A stretch of DNA of 64,000 nt from Citrobacter sp. wls619 (GTDB lineage Bacteria; Pseudomonadota; Gammaproteobacteria; Enterobacterales; Enterobacteriaceae), in assembly GCF_005281345.1 (NCBI RefSeq), contig NZ_SZXJ01000035.1:124001-188000 (forward strand). The letters run 5' to 3'. Every line of letters begins with the position of its first letter. Position 1 is the first letter of the stretch. Made by a program: the position numbers and the translations under genes. The notes under the pieces were generated by a model. It saw only the letters and a list, made by a program, of their open reading frames with translations, had not been told where the DNA came from and made no database searches. This document shows positions 50,268-61,349 of this stretch, in pieces.

Positions 50268-51083
50268 CTAATCGCGAACGGTAAAGCCCAGCTCATTTGA
50301 AATCGCCTGCGCGGTTTCCCGCAGCGGTTTGAGTAGATTCTTTTCCCCTACCTGCTTAAGCCGCGAGGTCGAGAGTGAAATTGACACCGCGTACGGTACC
50401 CGGCCATGAATATCAAACACCGGCACGGCAATACAGGATACCCCCAGCTCGTTCTCTTCCCGATCCATCGCCATACTGCTTTCGCGGATCTGCGCCAGTT
50501 CATCGTACATCGCTGGTAGACCGGTAATGGTATTGCGGGTCAGCGGCTGAATCAGATCCTGATGGCTCTCCCAGTAGGACTCCACGTAATCCGCATGCCC
50601 AAACGCCATATATATTTTGCCCATCGCGGAGCAATACAGCGGCATATGCTGACCGATATAGGCGCGGGTACGCAGCATGCCCGTTGTCGGCTCCAGCTTA
50701 TAAATCAAAATAGCGTGGTCGTCTTCACGACTGGAGAAATTGATCGTTTCGCCGGTGGCAATATTCAACGCTTCGAGGTGCGGTGCGGCAACATGGATAA
50801 TATTCAGTGACGACAGCGCCTTCTGGCCCACGGCGATAAATTTAGTGGTCAACCGATAACTGCCCGCAGCGGGTGCGGGCGTGACGTATCCGCATGACTG
50901 AAGCCCTTGCAGGAGTCGATGCACGGTACTTTTGTTCAACCCGGCCAGTTCAGACAAATGGGCCAGCGGACACCCATTCGGATAGTTGCTCAGGATCTCA
51001 ATCAACATCAAACCACGGAACAGGCTCTGACTTCCGGCAGGCCTCTCTTTATCTTGCGTCATTTCACTCTCTTTTGTGCCCAT
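50268..51083 (-). CDS. yiaJ: IclR-family regulator YiaJ (PlaR)
   Basis: A 271-residue IclR-type regulator. The N-terminal winged helix (SQSLFRGLMLIEILSNYP...LNKSTVHRLLQGL) is followed by the effector domain (INFSSREDDHAILIYKLEP, GVSCIAVPVFD). In E. coli it represses the yiaK-sgbE operon. ATG 51083 has a GGGGAG site; the frame remains open to 51410 but without homology. It is divergent from yiaK, with a candidate operator at 51234-51246. Confidence 0.93.
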   Translation of the reverse strand: MGTKESEMTQDKERPAGSQSLFRGLMLIEILSNYPNGCPLAHLSELAGLNKSTVHRLLQGLQSCGYVTPAPAAGSYRLTTKFIAVGQKALSSLNIIHVAAPHLEALNIATGETINFSSREDDHAILIYKLEPTTGMLRTRAYIGQHMPLYCSAMGKIYMAFGHADYVESYWESHQDLIQPLTRNTITGLPAMYDELAQIRESSMAMDREENELGVSCIAVPVFDIHGRVPYAVSISLSTSRLKQVGEKNLLKPLRETAQAISNELGFTVRD

Positions 51084-51233
51084 CGCTTCCGCTCCCCTTT
51101 TCGTCGCGCTCTGATGGTAGCGCAAAGTGTGTTTCAGTTCACGATCTGAACCGAAAAAACACAACCATTTGATTTTGATGATTTTAAAAAATAGACCACC
51201 CCGTTGATCTGTCAAAATTTGATCGCTATATTT

Positions 51234-51246
51234 GAAATCAGATTTC
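51234..51246. promoter_or_regulatory. candidate YiaJ operator before yiaK
   Basis: GAAATCAGATTTC is a 13-bp palindrome with 6-bp arms, followed after seven bases by another GAAATTT. It lies 55 bp upstream of yiaK in the 217-bp divergent gap. Size and base composition fit an IclR-family site. Confidence 0.45.
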
Positions 51247-51300
51247 GCATAGTGAAATTTAGAGATAAAAAAGCGATCAAACTTAAACAAGGAAACAGGA

Positions 51301-52775
<1,475 letters not shown>

Positions 52776-52789
52776 AAGGAGCACAAAAA

Positions 52790-53722
52790 ATGAAAGCTAA
52801 TACAACCGGTTATATTATCGGTGCGTACCCCTGTGCACCCTCATTTCACCAAAAGAGTGAAGAGGAAGAGAAGGAATTCTGGCGGCAGCTCTCCGATACC
52901 CCGGATATTCGCGGACTGGAACAGCCCTGCCTTGAACATCTGCATCCGTTGGGCGACGAATGGTTATTGCGCCATACGCCGGGCGACTGGCAAATCGTGG
53001 TCACGGCCATTATGGAAACCATGCGCCGCCGCGGTACTGAGGGTGGTTTCGGACTGGCCTCCAGCGACGAAGTGCAGCGTCAGGCCTGTGTGGCGTATTA
53101 CCGCCATCTGCAGCAGAAAATCAACCATATCAATGCAACTAATGGCGGAAAAGTAATCGCGCTGGAGCTACATGCTGCCCCACTGGCAGGCAACCCGAAC
53201 GTCGCTCAGGCCACCGACGCGTTCGCCCGTTCACTGAAAGAAATTACCCACTGGGACTGGTCCTGCGATCTGGTGCTGGAGCATTGCGATGCCATGACGG
53301 GCCCCGCGCCACGCAAAGGCTTTTTGCCGTTAGACAACGTGCTGGATGCAATAGCCGGATATGACATCAGCGTGTGCATTAACTGGGCGCGCTCGGCCAT
53401 TGAAGGGCGGAACCTCACCCTACCGCTGGCCCACACGCAGCAGGCCAAACGGGCTGGAAAACTGGGCGCACTGATGTTTTCCGGCACCACAATCACGGGA
53501 GAGTATGGCGAGTGGCAGGACTTACACGCGCCGTTTGCTCCTTTCTGCCCGCAAAGCTTGATGACCACCGACCATGCCCGCGAATTATTCGCCTGCGCAG
53601 GAACCGAGCCATTGCAATTTGCCGGTATTAAATTACTGGAAATAAATGCCAATGCAGATGTGGATCATCGCGTAGCAATATTGCGCGACGGTATCGCTGC
53701 ATTAAACAAAACAAAATTATAA
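52790..53722 (+). CDS. yiaX1: YiaX1-like protein of the ascorbate operon (DUF4862 type)
   Basis: A 310-residue soluble protein of uncertain biochemical role. It starts [16 protein letters not shown] and contains [24 protein letters not shown] and [12 protein letters not shown], suggesting a TIM-barrel with metal or acid side chains like the sugar isomerases. It stands where Klebsiella has yiaX1, 14 bp after yiaL and upstream of the transporter yiaX2. E. coli K-12 has TRAP transporter genes here instead. Assigned by operon order; catalytic role not known to me. Confidence 0.72.
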   Translation: MKANTTGYIIGAYPCAPSFHQKSEEEEKEFWRQLSDTPDIRGLEQPCLEHLHPLGDEWLLRHTPGDWQIVVTAIMETMRRRGTEGGFGLASSDEVQRQACVAYYRHLQQKINHINATNGGKVIALELHAAPLAGNPNVAQATDAFARSLKEITHWDWSCDLVLEHCDAMTGPAPRKGFLPLDNVLDAIAGYDISVCINWARSAIEGRNLTLPLAHTQQAKRAGKLGALMFSGTTITGEYGEWQDLHAPFAPFCPQSLMTTDHARELFACAGTEPLQFAGIKLLEINANADVDHRVAILRDGIAALNKTKL

Positions 53723-53753
53723 AAATAACATACTACTCTACGAGAATATTAAT

Positions 53754-55073
53754 ATGAACATGACCTCTCGCCCTACACTCAAAGATATACCCCGTCAGCG
53801 CTGGCTGCGAATTATCCCACCCATTCTCATCGCCTGTATTATTTCTTATATGGACCGCGTCAATATCGCATTTGCGATGCCGGGCGGCATGGACGCCGAA
53901 TTAGGTATTTCCGCCACCATGGCGGGACTGGCTGGCGGTATTTTCTTTATCGGTTATCTGTTTTTACAGGTTCCCGGCGGAAAAATTGCCGTACACGGTA
54001 GCGGCAAGAAATTTATCGGCTGGTCGTTGGTTGCCTGGGCGGTTATTTCCGTTTTGACGGGATTGATCACTAATCAGTATCAACTGCTGGTTTTGCGCTT
54101 TTTACTCGGCGTTGCCGAAGGCGGCATGCTGCCGGTTGTGTTGACGATGATCAGCAACTGGTTCCCCGACGCCGAGCGCGGTCGCGCCAATGCGATTGTG
54201 ATTATGTTTGTGCCGATTGCCGGGATCATTACCGCCCCGCTCTCGGGTTGGATCATCACCGTGCTCGACTGGCGCTGGCTGTTCATTATTGAAGGTTTAC
54301 TCTCCATTGTGGTCCTGGTGCTGTGGGCCTATACCGTTTACGACCGACCGCAGGAAGCACGCTGGATCTCTGACGCCGAGAAAAATTACCTCGTTGAAAC
54401 GCTGGCCGCCGAGCAAAAAGCCATTGCCGGAACCGAAGTCAAAAATGCCTCTCTGGGCGCGGTGCTGTCCGATAAAACCATGTGGCAGTTGATCGCACTG
54501 AACTTCTTCTACCAGACCGGGATTTACGGTTACACCCTGTGGCTACCGACCATCCTCAAAGAGTTGACGCACAGCAGCATGGGACAGGTCGGTATGCTCG
54601 CCATTCTGCCGTACGTCGGCGCAATTGCCGGGATGTTCCTGTTCTCTTCTCTCTCTGACCGCACCGGTAAACGCAAGCTGTTCGTCTGCCTGCCGCTGAT
54701 TGGCTTTGCCCTGTGCATGTTCCTCTCCGTGGCGCTCAAAAATAACGTCTGGCTGGCTTATGCCGCGCTGGTCGGCTGCGGCTTCTTCCTGCAATCGGCT
54801 GCAGGCGTGTTCTGGACCATTCCGGCGCGGTTGTTCAGCGCGGAAATGGCCGGTGGCGCACGTGGGGTTATCAACGCCCTCGGTAACCTTGGAGGCTTCT
54901 GCGGCCCTTACGCGGTCGGCGTACTCATCACCCTGTACAGCAAAGATGCGGGCGTTTACTGCCTGGCAATCTCACTGGCGCTGGCCGCGCTGATGGCACT
55001 GCTGCTGCCAGCAAAATGCGATGCCGGTTCTGCGCCGCTAAAGACGCTGAACCCACATAAACGTACAGCTTAA
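53754..55073 (+). CDS. yiaX2: MFS sugar-acid transporter YiaX2
   Basis: A 439-residue, twelve-helix MFS protein of the anion:cation symporter family (SYMDRVNIAFAMPGGMDAELGI in helix 1, FLQVPGGKIAVHGSGKKFIG after helix 2). In Klebsiella YiaX2 imports L-ascorbate or its oxidised product for the yia pathway. It replaces the YiaMNO TRAP system of E. coli. Followed by a REP pair and then lyxK. Confidence 0.85.
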   Translation: MNMTSRPTLKDIPRQRWLRIIPPILIACIISYMDRVNIAFAMPGGMDAELGISATMAGLAGGIFFIGYLFLQVPGGKIAVHGSGKKFIGWSLVAWAVISVLTGLITNQYQLLVLRFLLGVAEGGMLPVVLTMISNWFPDAERGRANAIVIMFVPIAGIITAPLSGWIITVLDWRWLFIIEGLLSIVVLVLWAYTVYDRPQEARWISDAEKNYLVETLAAEQKAIAGTEVKNASLGAVLSDKTMWQLIALNFFYQTGIYGYTLWLPTILKELTHSSMGQVGMLAILPYVGAIAGMFLFSSLSDRTGKRKLFVCLPLIGFALCMFLSVALKNNVWLAYAALVGCGFFLQSAAGVFWTIPARLFSAEMAGGARGVINALGNLGGFCGPYAVGVLITLYSKDAGVYCLAISLALAALMALLLPAKCDAGSAPLKTLNPHKRTA

Positions 55074-55078
55074 AACAA

Positions 55079-55143
55079 TGCCCGGTGGCGCTTCGCTTAC
55101 CGGGCAACCGTCGTAGGCCGGATAAGCGCAGCGCCATCTGGCA
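55079..55143. repeat. REP pair between yiaX2 and lyxK
   Basis: TGCCCGGTGGCGCTTCGC...TTACCGGGCA and GTAGGCCGGATAAGCGC...GCCATCTGGCA inside the operon, probably separating the stability of upstream and downstream messages. Confidence 0.78.
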
Positions 55144-55159
55144 AAAATGAGATAACAAA

Positions 55160-56662
55160 ATGAGTGAGAAAGCGACCTTCTGGCTGGGTATTGATTGCGG
55201 CGGTACATATCTGAAAGCAGGTTTGTATGATGCCAAAGGTCATGAGCAGGGAATTAACCGGCAATCGCTGCAGACAATATCGCCGTTACCCGGTTACGCC
55301 GAACGCGATATGCACCAACTGTGGCAACAGTGCGTCGCGACCATTGCCGGTCTGTTAAAACGCACTGGCGTCTGCGGCGATCAAATTAAAGGCGTCGGTA
55401 TTTCCGCTCAGGGCAAAGGCCTGTTCCTTCTTGATAAGCAGGATAAACCGCTGGGCAATGCCATTCTCTCTTCCGATCGACGCGCAATGGACATCGTTCA
55501 GCGCTGGCAGCAGGATGGGATCCCTGAGCAGCTCTACCCGGTCACCCGCCAGACATTGTGGACCGGGCATCCGGCATCGCTCCTGCGTTGGGTAAAGGAG
55601 AACACCCCTCAGCGCTACGCGCAAATTGGCAGCGTCATGATGGGCCATGACTACCTGCGCTGGTGCTTAACCGGCGTCAAAGGCTGCGAAGAGAGCAATA
55701 TCTCCGAGTCGAACCTCTACAACATGACCACGGGTCAGTACGACCCGCGACTGACCCAGTGGTTGGGCATCAGTGAAATCGACACTGCCCTGCCCCCCAT
55801 CGTTGGCTCAGCAGAAATATGCGGGGAAATCACCGCTCAGACAGCCGCCATCACCGGTCTGGCGGCGGGTACGCCCGTCGTCGGCGGTCTGTTTGATGTG
55901 GTTTCCACCGCACTCTGTGCCGGTATTGAAGATGAACACACCCTCAACGCGGTAATGGGAACCTGGGCCGTCACCAGCGGGATCGCTCACGGCCTGCGTG
56001 ACCACGAGGCCCATCCCTATGTTTATGGCCGCTACGTGAATGACGGGCAGTACATCGTTCACGAAGCCAGTCCGACCTCCTCCGGCAATCTGGAATGGTT
56101 TACCGCCCAATGGGGTGAACTCTCTTTTGATGAGATCAATCAGGCCGTCGCCAGCTTGCCGAAAGCCGGTAGCGCGCTGTTCTTTCTGCCCTTTTTGTAC
56201 GGCAGCAACGCCGGGCTGGAGATGACCAGCGGCTTTTATGGCATGCAGGCTATACACACTCGCGCCCACTTATTACAGGCCATTTACGAAGGCGTGGTTT
56301 TCAGCCACATGACCCACCTCAACCACATGCGCGAACGTTTTACGCAGGCGCATACCCTGCGCGTCACCGGAGGTCCGGCGCACTCCGACATCTGGATGCA
56401 AATGCTGGCCGACGTCAGCGGCTTACGTATCGAGCTGCCGCAGATTGAAGAGACCGGCTGCTTTGGCGCAGCGCTTGCCGCCCGCGTAGGCACCGGCGTT
56501 TATCACAATTTCAGCGACGCCCAGCGCAGCTTACAGCACCCGGTACGCACGCTGCTGCCGGACGCCGCGGCGCATGCGAGCTACCAACGTAAATACCGCC
56601 AATACCAGAATTTAATTACCGCACTACAGGGCTATCACGCCCGCATTAAGGAGTACGAATGA
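55160..56662 (+). CDS. lyxK: L-xylulose/3-keto-L-gulonate kinase LyxK
   Basis: A 500-residue FGGY-family kinase. N-terminal WLGIDCGGTYLKAGLYD is the phosphate loop, and LRVTGGPAHSDIWMQMLADVSG the C-terminal signature. E. coli LyxK phosphorylates L-xylulose and 3-keto-L-gulonate, giving the substrate of SgbH. The TGA overlaps the sgbH ATG (ATGA), so the two are coupled. Confidence 0.94.
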   Translation: MSEKATFWLGIDCGGTYLKAGLYDAKGHEQGINRQSLQTISPLPGYAERDMHQLWQQCVATIAGLLKRTGVCGDQIKGVGISAQGKGLFLLDKQDKPLGNAILSSDRRAMDIVQRWQQDGIPEQLYPVTRQTLWTGHPASLLRWVKENTPQRYAQIGSVMMGHDYLRWCLTGVKGCEESNISESNLYNMTTGQYDPRLTQWLGISEIDTALPPIVGSAEICGEITAQTAAITGLAAGTPVVGGLFDVVSTALCAGIEDEHTLNAVMGTWAVTSGIAHGLRDHEAHPYVYGRYVNDGQYIVHEASPTSSGNLEWFTAQWGELSFDEINQAVASLPKAGSALFFLPFLYGSNAGLEMTSGFYGMQAIHTRAHLLQAIYEGVVFSHMTHLNHMRERFTQAHTLRVTGGPAHSDIWMQMLADVSGLRIELPQIEETGCFGAALAARVGTGVYHNFSDAQRSLQHPVRTLLPDAAAHASYQRKYRQYQNLITALQGYHARIKEYE

Positions 56663-57324
56663 TGAGTCGACCATTACTGCAACTGGCGCTCGACCACACC
56701 AACCTGCAGGCGGCCCAGCGCGATGTCGCACTGCTACAAGAGAGTGTTGATATCGTTGAGGCGGGGACGATTCTCTGCTTAACCGAAGGCCTGGCTGCCG
56801 TGAAAGCGCTGCGGGCCCAGTGCCCAAATAAAATTATCGTCGCCGACTGGAAAGTGGCCGATGCGGGCGAAACCCTCGCACAGCAAGCGTTTGACGCTGG
56901 CGCTAACTGGATGACCATCATCTGCGCCGCGCCGCTGGCGACGGTAGAGAAAGGTCATGGCGTCGCGCAGTCCTGCGGCGGTGAAATTCAGATGGAACTG
57001 TTCGGCAACTGGACGCTGGATGATGCCCGTGACTGGTATCGCGTTGGGGTTCGTCAGGCGATTTACCATCGCGGGCGCGATGCCCAGGCCAGCGGGCAAC
57101 AGTGGGGAGAAGCGGATCTGACGCGAATGACGGCGCTTTCCGATATTGGTCTGGAACTGTCGATTACCGGCGGGATTACGCCCGCCGACCTGCCGCTGTT
57201 TCGCGATATCAACGTCAAAGCCTTTATCGCCGGACGCGCGCTGGCTGGGGCGAAAAACCCAACGCAGGTTGCCGCTGAATTCCATGCGCAAATCGATGCC
57301 ATCTGGGGAGCACAGTATGCGTAA
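56659..57324 (+). CDS. sgbH: 3-keto-L-gulonate-6-phosphate decarboxylase SgbH
   Basis: A 221-residue TIM-barrel of the orotidine-phosphate-decarboxylase superfamily that forms L-xylulose 5-phosphate and CO2. [37 protein letters not shown] (metal Asp-x-Lys), [13 protein letters not shown] (phosphate loop) are visible. Two tandem ATGs (56659, 56662) can serve as start. It overlaps sgbU by 8 bp. Confidence 0.94.
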   Translation: MMSRPLLQLALDHTNLQAAQRDVALLQESVDIVEAGTILCLTEGLAAVKALRAQCPNKIIVADWKVADAGETLAQQAFDAGANWMTIICAAPLATVEKGHGVAQSCGGEIQMELFGNWTLDDARDWYRVGVRQAIYHRGRDAQASGQQWGEADLTRMTALSDIGLELSITGGITPADLPLFRDINVKAFIAGRALAGAKNPTQVAAEFHAQIDAIWGAQYA

Positions 57325-58177
57325 TCATCCGTTAGGTATCTATGAAAAAGCGCTGGCGAAAGACCTCTCCTGGCCGGAGCGTCTGGTGCTGGCGAAAAGC
57401 TGCGGTTTTGATTTCGTCGAAATGTCAGTGGATGAAACCGATGAACGCCTGTCGCGTCTCGACTGGAGTCCCGCTCAGCGCGCATCGCTGGTGAGCGCGA
57501 TGCTGGAAACCGGTGTGGCAATCCCCTCAATGTGCCTGTCCGCCCACCGCCGTTTTCCGTTTGGCAGCCGCGATGAATCTGCACGCGTCCGGGCGCGCGA
57601 CATCATGACCAAAGCCATTCGTCTGGCGCGCGATCTCGGTATTCGCACCATTCAGCTGGCAGGTTACGACGTCTATTACGAGGAACATGACGAAGGTACG
57701 CAGCAGCGCTTTGCCGAAGGGTTGGCATGGGCAGTCGAGCAAGCCGCCGCCGCGCAGGTCATGCTGGCGGTAGAAATCATGGATACCGCATTTATGAACT
57801 CGATCAGCAAGTGGAAAAAGTGGGATGAAATGCTGTCATCGCCGTGGTTCACCGTCTATCCGGACGTAGGCAACCTCAGCGCCTGGGGTAATGACGTCAC
57901 TGCCGAATTGACGCTGGGCATTGACCGAATCGCCGCTATCCACCTGAAAGACACGCTGCCAGTAACCGAAACCCATCCGGGCCAGTTTCGCGATGTGCCC
58001 TTTGGCGAAGGGTGTGTGGACTTTGTTGGTATCTTCAAAACGCTGCATGAGCTGAACTATCGCGGGTCGTTTCTGATTGAAATGTGGACTGAAAAAGCGA
58101 AAGAGCCGGTACTGGAAATTATCCAGGCACGGCGCTGGATAGAAGCACGTATGCAGGAAGGAGGATTTCCATGTTAG
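57317..58177 (+). CDS. sgbU: L-xylulose-5-phosphate 3-epimerase SgbU
   Basis: A 286-residue TIM-barrel epimerase (UlaE/SgbU family) converting L-xylulose 5-phosphate to L-ribulose 5-phosphate. [39 protein letters not shown] and AIHLKDT hold the metal and substrate ligands. ATG 57317 lies inside the end of sgbH; the E. coli protein has the same length. It overlaps sgbE by 7 bp. Confidence 0.94.
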   Translation: MRNHPLGIYEKALAKDLSWPERLVLAKSCGFDFVEMSVDETDERLSRLDWSPAQRASLVSAMLETGVAIPSMCLSAHRRFPFGSRDESARVRARDIMTKAIRLARDLGIRTIQLAGYDVYYEEHDEGTQQRFAEGLAWAVEQAAAAQVMLAVEIMDTAFMNSISKWKKWDEMLSSPWFTVYPDVGNLSAWGNDVTAELTLGIDRIAAIHLKDTLPVTETHPGQFRDVPFGEGCVDFVGIFKTLHELNYRGSFLIEMWTEKAKEPVLEIIQARRWIEARMQEGGFPC

Positions 58178-58866
58178 AACAACTGAAGGCCGAGGTGCTG
58201 GCAGCCAATCTGGCGCTTCCGGCTCATGGTTTAGTTACCTTTACCTGGGGTAACGTCAGCGCGGTAGATGAAACGCGTAAATTGATGGTGATTAAGCCAT
58301 CCGGCGTAGAATATGACGTGATGACCGCCGACGATATGGTGGTGGTGGATATCGCCAGCGGCGACGTGGTTGAAGGCAGTAAAAAACCCTCATCTGACAC
58401 GCCAACCCATCTGGCGCTATACCGCCGCTACCCTGAGATCGGTGGGATCGTCCATACCCACTCACGCCACGCAACAATCTGGTCGCAGGCGGGTCTTGAT
58501 CTCCCAGCATGGGGCACCACGCATGCCGATTATTTCTATGGCTCTATTCCATGTACCCGTCTGATGACCGTTGAGGAGATCAACGGTGAATATGAATATC
58601 AAACCGGTGAGGTGATCATTCAAACCTTTGAGCAACGCTCTCTTAATCCGCTGCAGGTTCCGGCGGTATTAGTACATTCGCACGGTCCGTTCGCCTGGGG
58701 TAAAGATGCCGCAGACGCCGTACATAACGCCGTGGTGCTCGAAGAGTGCGCCTACATGGGGCTGTTCTCGCGCCAGTTAGCCCCGCAGTTGCCGGATATG
58801 CAGCCTGAGTTGCTGGATAAACATTATCTGCGCAAACATGGCGTGAATGCGTATTACGGGCAGTAA
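58171..58866 (+). CDS. sgbE: L-ribulose-5-phosphate 4-epimerase SgbE
   Basis: A 231-residue zinc-dependent class II aldolase-fold epimerase that makes D-xylulose 5-phosphate for the pentose phosphate pathway. [28 protein letters not shown] (zinc His pair) and HSHGPFAWG motifs are intact. Last gene of the operon; it ends 5 bp before the convergent AraC-family gene. Confidence 0.95.
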   Translation: MLEQLKAEVLAANLALPAHGLVTFTWGNVSAVDETRKLMVIKPSGVEYDVMTADDMVVVDIASGDVVEGSKKPSSDTPTHLALYRRYPEIGGIVHTHSRHATIWSQAGLDLPAWGTTHADYFYGSIPCTRLMTVEEINGEYEYQTGEVIIQTFEQRSLNPLQVPAVLVHSHGPFAWGKDAADAVHNAVVLEECAYMGLFSRQLAPQLPDMQPELLDKHYLRKHGVNAYYGQ

Positions 58867-58870
58867 CGGG

Positions 58871-59686
58871 TCAGGCGCTATTAATATGCTCTTTGCAATA
58901 GCGCCGTTTCCACGCCGCGGGCGTCAGGCTGGTATGCTTGCGAAAGATTTTGCGAAAATAACCCACCTCATTAAATCCACATTTCATCGCCACTTCGGTA
59001 AGCGATAGCGAATCACTGATCAACAGTTTTTCTGCCGCCCTCACCCGCTGGCGATGCAACGCTTCGGTGAGTGTCAGCCGGAAAGCGCTACGGAATACAC
59101 GCCCCAGATAGTCCGCATTGCAATGCAGCTCTTTCGCCAGCGTTGAGGCACTAATCGGCAGGTGGAATTGAGTGTGAATTATCTGCTGCGCTTTCCACGC
59201 CAGCGCATTACCTGGACTGTCTGGTGGTTGCTCGCTGGCAGCCGCGGATATTTGCTGCAAAATCAGCAGCAGGATCAGTTCCAGCGCTATGCTGCGATGA
59301 ATATTTTCCTGCTCGCGTAAGAACTGACGAAACAACGAGATAATATATTGTGGCTCGCTCACCCGGGTATGTTGAGGGATAGCAAGTAACGGTTCAGTTA
59401 TTGATGCGTCGCTTTCTGCCGTCACCTCAAAATGCAGCCAGTAAAATTTCAAATCAGCCGGAAATTGCCCAACGCCAATATGCGAGCGCTGCGGCCACAG
59501 CAGCAAACTTTCTCCGGCATTCACGCAAAAAACGGTCTGGCCTTCGCGAATCGTTAATGTCCCTTTTTCGACAAAGATAATTTCCCAGGATTGCAATCGT
59601 CGCGCAGGATGACTGCCCACACCCCGGGAAATAAATAATCCGCCATTTTGTACTTTAATCGGAAGAGACATGGATAATTCGAGCAT
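58871..59686 (-). CDS. AraC-family regulator of the GPH-GH127 unit
   Basis: A 271-residue AraC/XylS regulator. The N-terminal cupin-like arm (VGSHPARRLQSWEIIFVEKGTLTIREGQ) senses a sugar, and the C-terminal double helix-turn-helix (STLAKELHCNADYLGRVFRSAF, LTEVAMKCGFNEVGYFRKIFRKH) binds DNA. It is divergent from the transporter/GH127 pair across 252 bp, so it probably activates them; the effector is likely arabinose-containing oligosaccharide (inference). Two N-terminal Met codons are possible starts. Confidence 0.82.
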   Translation of the reverse strand: MLELSMSLPIKVQNGGLFISRGVGSHPARRLQSWEIIFVEKGTLTIREGQTVFCVNAGESLLLWPQRSHIGVGQFPADLKFYWLHFEVTAESDASITEPLLAIPQHTRVSEPQYIISLFRQFLREQENIHRSIALELILLLILQQISAAASEQPPDSPGNALAWKAQQIIHTQFHLPISASTLAKELHCNADYLGRVFRSAFRLTLTEALHRQRVRAAEKLLISDSLSLTEVAMKCGFNEVGYFRKIFRKHTSLTPAAWKRRYCKEHINSA

Positions 59687-59938
59687 ATATATTCAAATTC
59701 CCGCTTTAAGCATTCTTTAAATCGGTCTTTATTATTGATTATTCACGATAAACCCAGGTTTCACCGGATCGAAATCACATTTTCTAAATGAAGTCGGAAT
59801 TGTTATCTTTTTATACTTTTCTCTTCCCTTGTTGCTCCAAACATTTCGTGCAGAATAAATAACGTACTTTGCAAATTACCCACAAATAACCCGCAGTGTA
59901 GCGGGAATTTTTCTGAACATTCTCTCCGGGAGTTATTT

Positions 59939-61339
59939 ATGACTTCGGCTCCGATTACAACAAGCGATTTAGCGCAACGTGCGCAAGACGAAAAACTCTC
60001 TCTGCGTGAAAAAATAGGCTATGGGTTAGGCGATGCGGGTGGAACGGTCATTACCTGTCTGATCATGAACTTCCTGACATTTTTCTACACCGACGTGTTC
60101 GGTTTAACGCCCGCACTGGTTGGTACATTGTTTATTGCCCTGCGCGTATTTGACGCCATTTCCGACCCGATAATGGGCGTGCTGGCCGACCGTACCCAAA
60201 GCCGCTGGGGGCGCTTTCGTCCGTGGCAACTGTGGGTCGCAGTTCCCATTGGCATCATTGGCGTGCTGACCTTTACCGTCCCGGACACCAGCATGAGCGT
60301 AAAAATCGCCTGGGCGTTCGGCACCTATCTGCTGCTTTCCGTCGGCTACACCGCCATCAACGTACCGTACTGTGCGCTGATCAACACCATGACAACCCGT
60401 CACAGTGAGGTCATCGGCTGCCAGTCCTGGCGCTTTGTGCTGTGCGGTGTGGCAGGATTCCTTGTCTCCGTCGGTCTGCCGTGGATGGTCGACGCTCTCG
60501 GTCAGGGCAATGCCGCGCAGGGTTATCAGTTCGGCGTAGGCATACTGTGCGCTATCGCGGTGGTGATGTTCCTGTGCTGTTTCTTCTGGGTGCGCGAGCG
60601 TGTGCCGCTGGCGATGATGGGGAAATTTACCCTGCGTGAGCATATCGGCGGGCTGCGCAAAAATGACCAGCTGTTGCTGATGCTGGTGATGTCATTCCTG
60701 CTGATCAACGTTTTAAATATTCGCGGCGGCGGGTACATGTACTTCATTACCTACGTGCTGGAAGGCAGCACCGCTTACACGTCACTGTTTTTCACCATGG
60801 TCACCTTCGCGTCCATCATTGGCTCGGTGATTGTCAGTCCGCTAACCCGTCGCATCGATACCGTCAAACTCTATTACTACACCAACCTGGTACTGGCAGC
60901 CCTGGCAGTGATGATGTGGTTCCTGCCAACCGGCCCGGCTTATCAGACATTGTGGCTGGCGGTGATCCTCGGTAACGGCATTATTCTGGGCTTCACGCTG
61001 CCGTTGCACTTCTCGCTGATGGCCTTTGCCGACGATTACGGCGAGTGGAAAACCGGTGTGCGTTCATCCGGCATGAACTTCGCCTTCAACCTGTTTTTCA
61101 TCAAGCTGGCCTGGGCTTCCAGCGCGGGAATCATCAGCCTGTTGTTTATTTTTGTCGCCTATCAGCCAGGCGCTGGCAACCAAACTGCCAGTTCATTGCA
61201 AGGTATTACTGCCATGGAGACGCTGCTGCCTGCACTGTTCCACCTGCTGCTGGCACTCTCTATTCGCATCTGCAAACTCAATAACCCGATGATGTCGCGC
61301 ATTGCCACCGATCTGCGTCAGCGTCATGTACAGCCTTAA
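59939..61339 (+). CDS. GPH-family sugar:cation symporter (MelB/YicJ type)
   Basis: A 466-residue, twelve-helix glycoside-pentoside-hexuronide symporter. [22 protein letters not shown] and [25 protein letters not shown] are the family marks (the Asp for cation binding). By linkage to the following GH127 enzyme it should import an arabinofuranosyl disaccharide. A GGGAG ribosome site precedes the ATG. Substrate inferred only. Confidence 0.86.
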   Translation: MTSAPITTSDLAQRAQDEKLSLREKIGYGLGDAGGTVITCLIMNFLTFFYTDVFGLTPALVGTLFIALRVFDAISDPIMGVLADRTQSRWGRFRPWQLWVAVPIGIIGVLTFTVPDTSMSVKIAWAFGTYLLLSVGYTAINVPYCALINTMTTRHSEVIGCQSWRFVLCGVAGFLVSVGLPWMVDALGQGNAAQGYQFGVGILCAIAVVMFLCCFFWVRERVPLAMMGKFTLREHIGGLRKNDQLLLMLVMSFLLINVLNIRGGGYMYFITYVLEGSTAYTSLFFTMVTFASIIGSVIVSPLTRRIDTVKLYYYTNLVLAALAVMMWFLPTGPAYQTLWLAVILGNGIILGFTLPLHFSLMAFADDYGEWKTGVRSSGMNFAFNLFFIKLAWASSAGIISLLFIFVAYQPGAGNQTASSLQGITAMETLLPALFHLLLALSIRICKLNNPMMSRIATDLRQRHVQP

Positions 61340-61349
61340 GGAGCACGAA

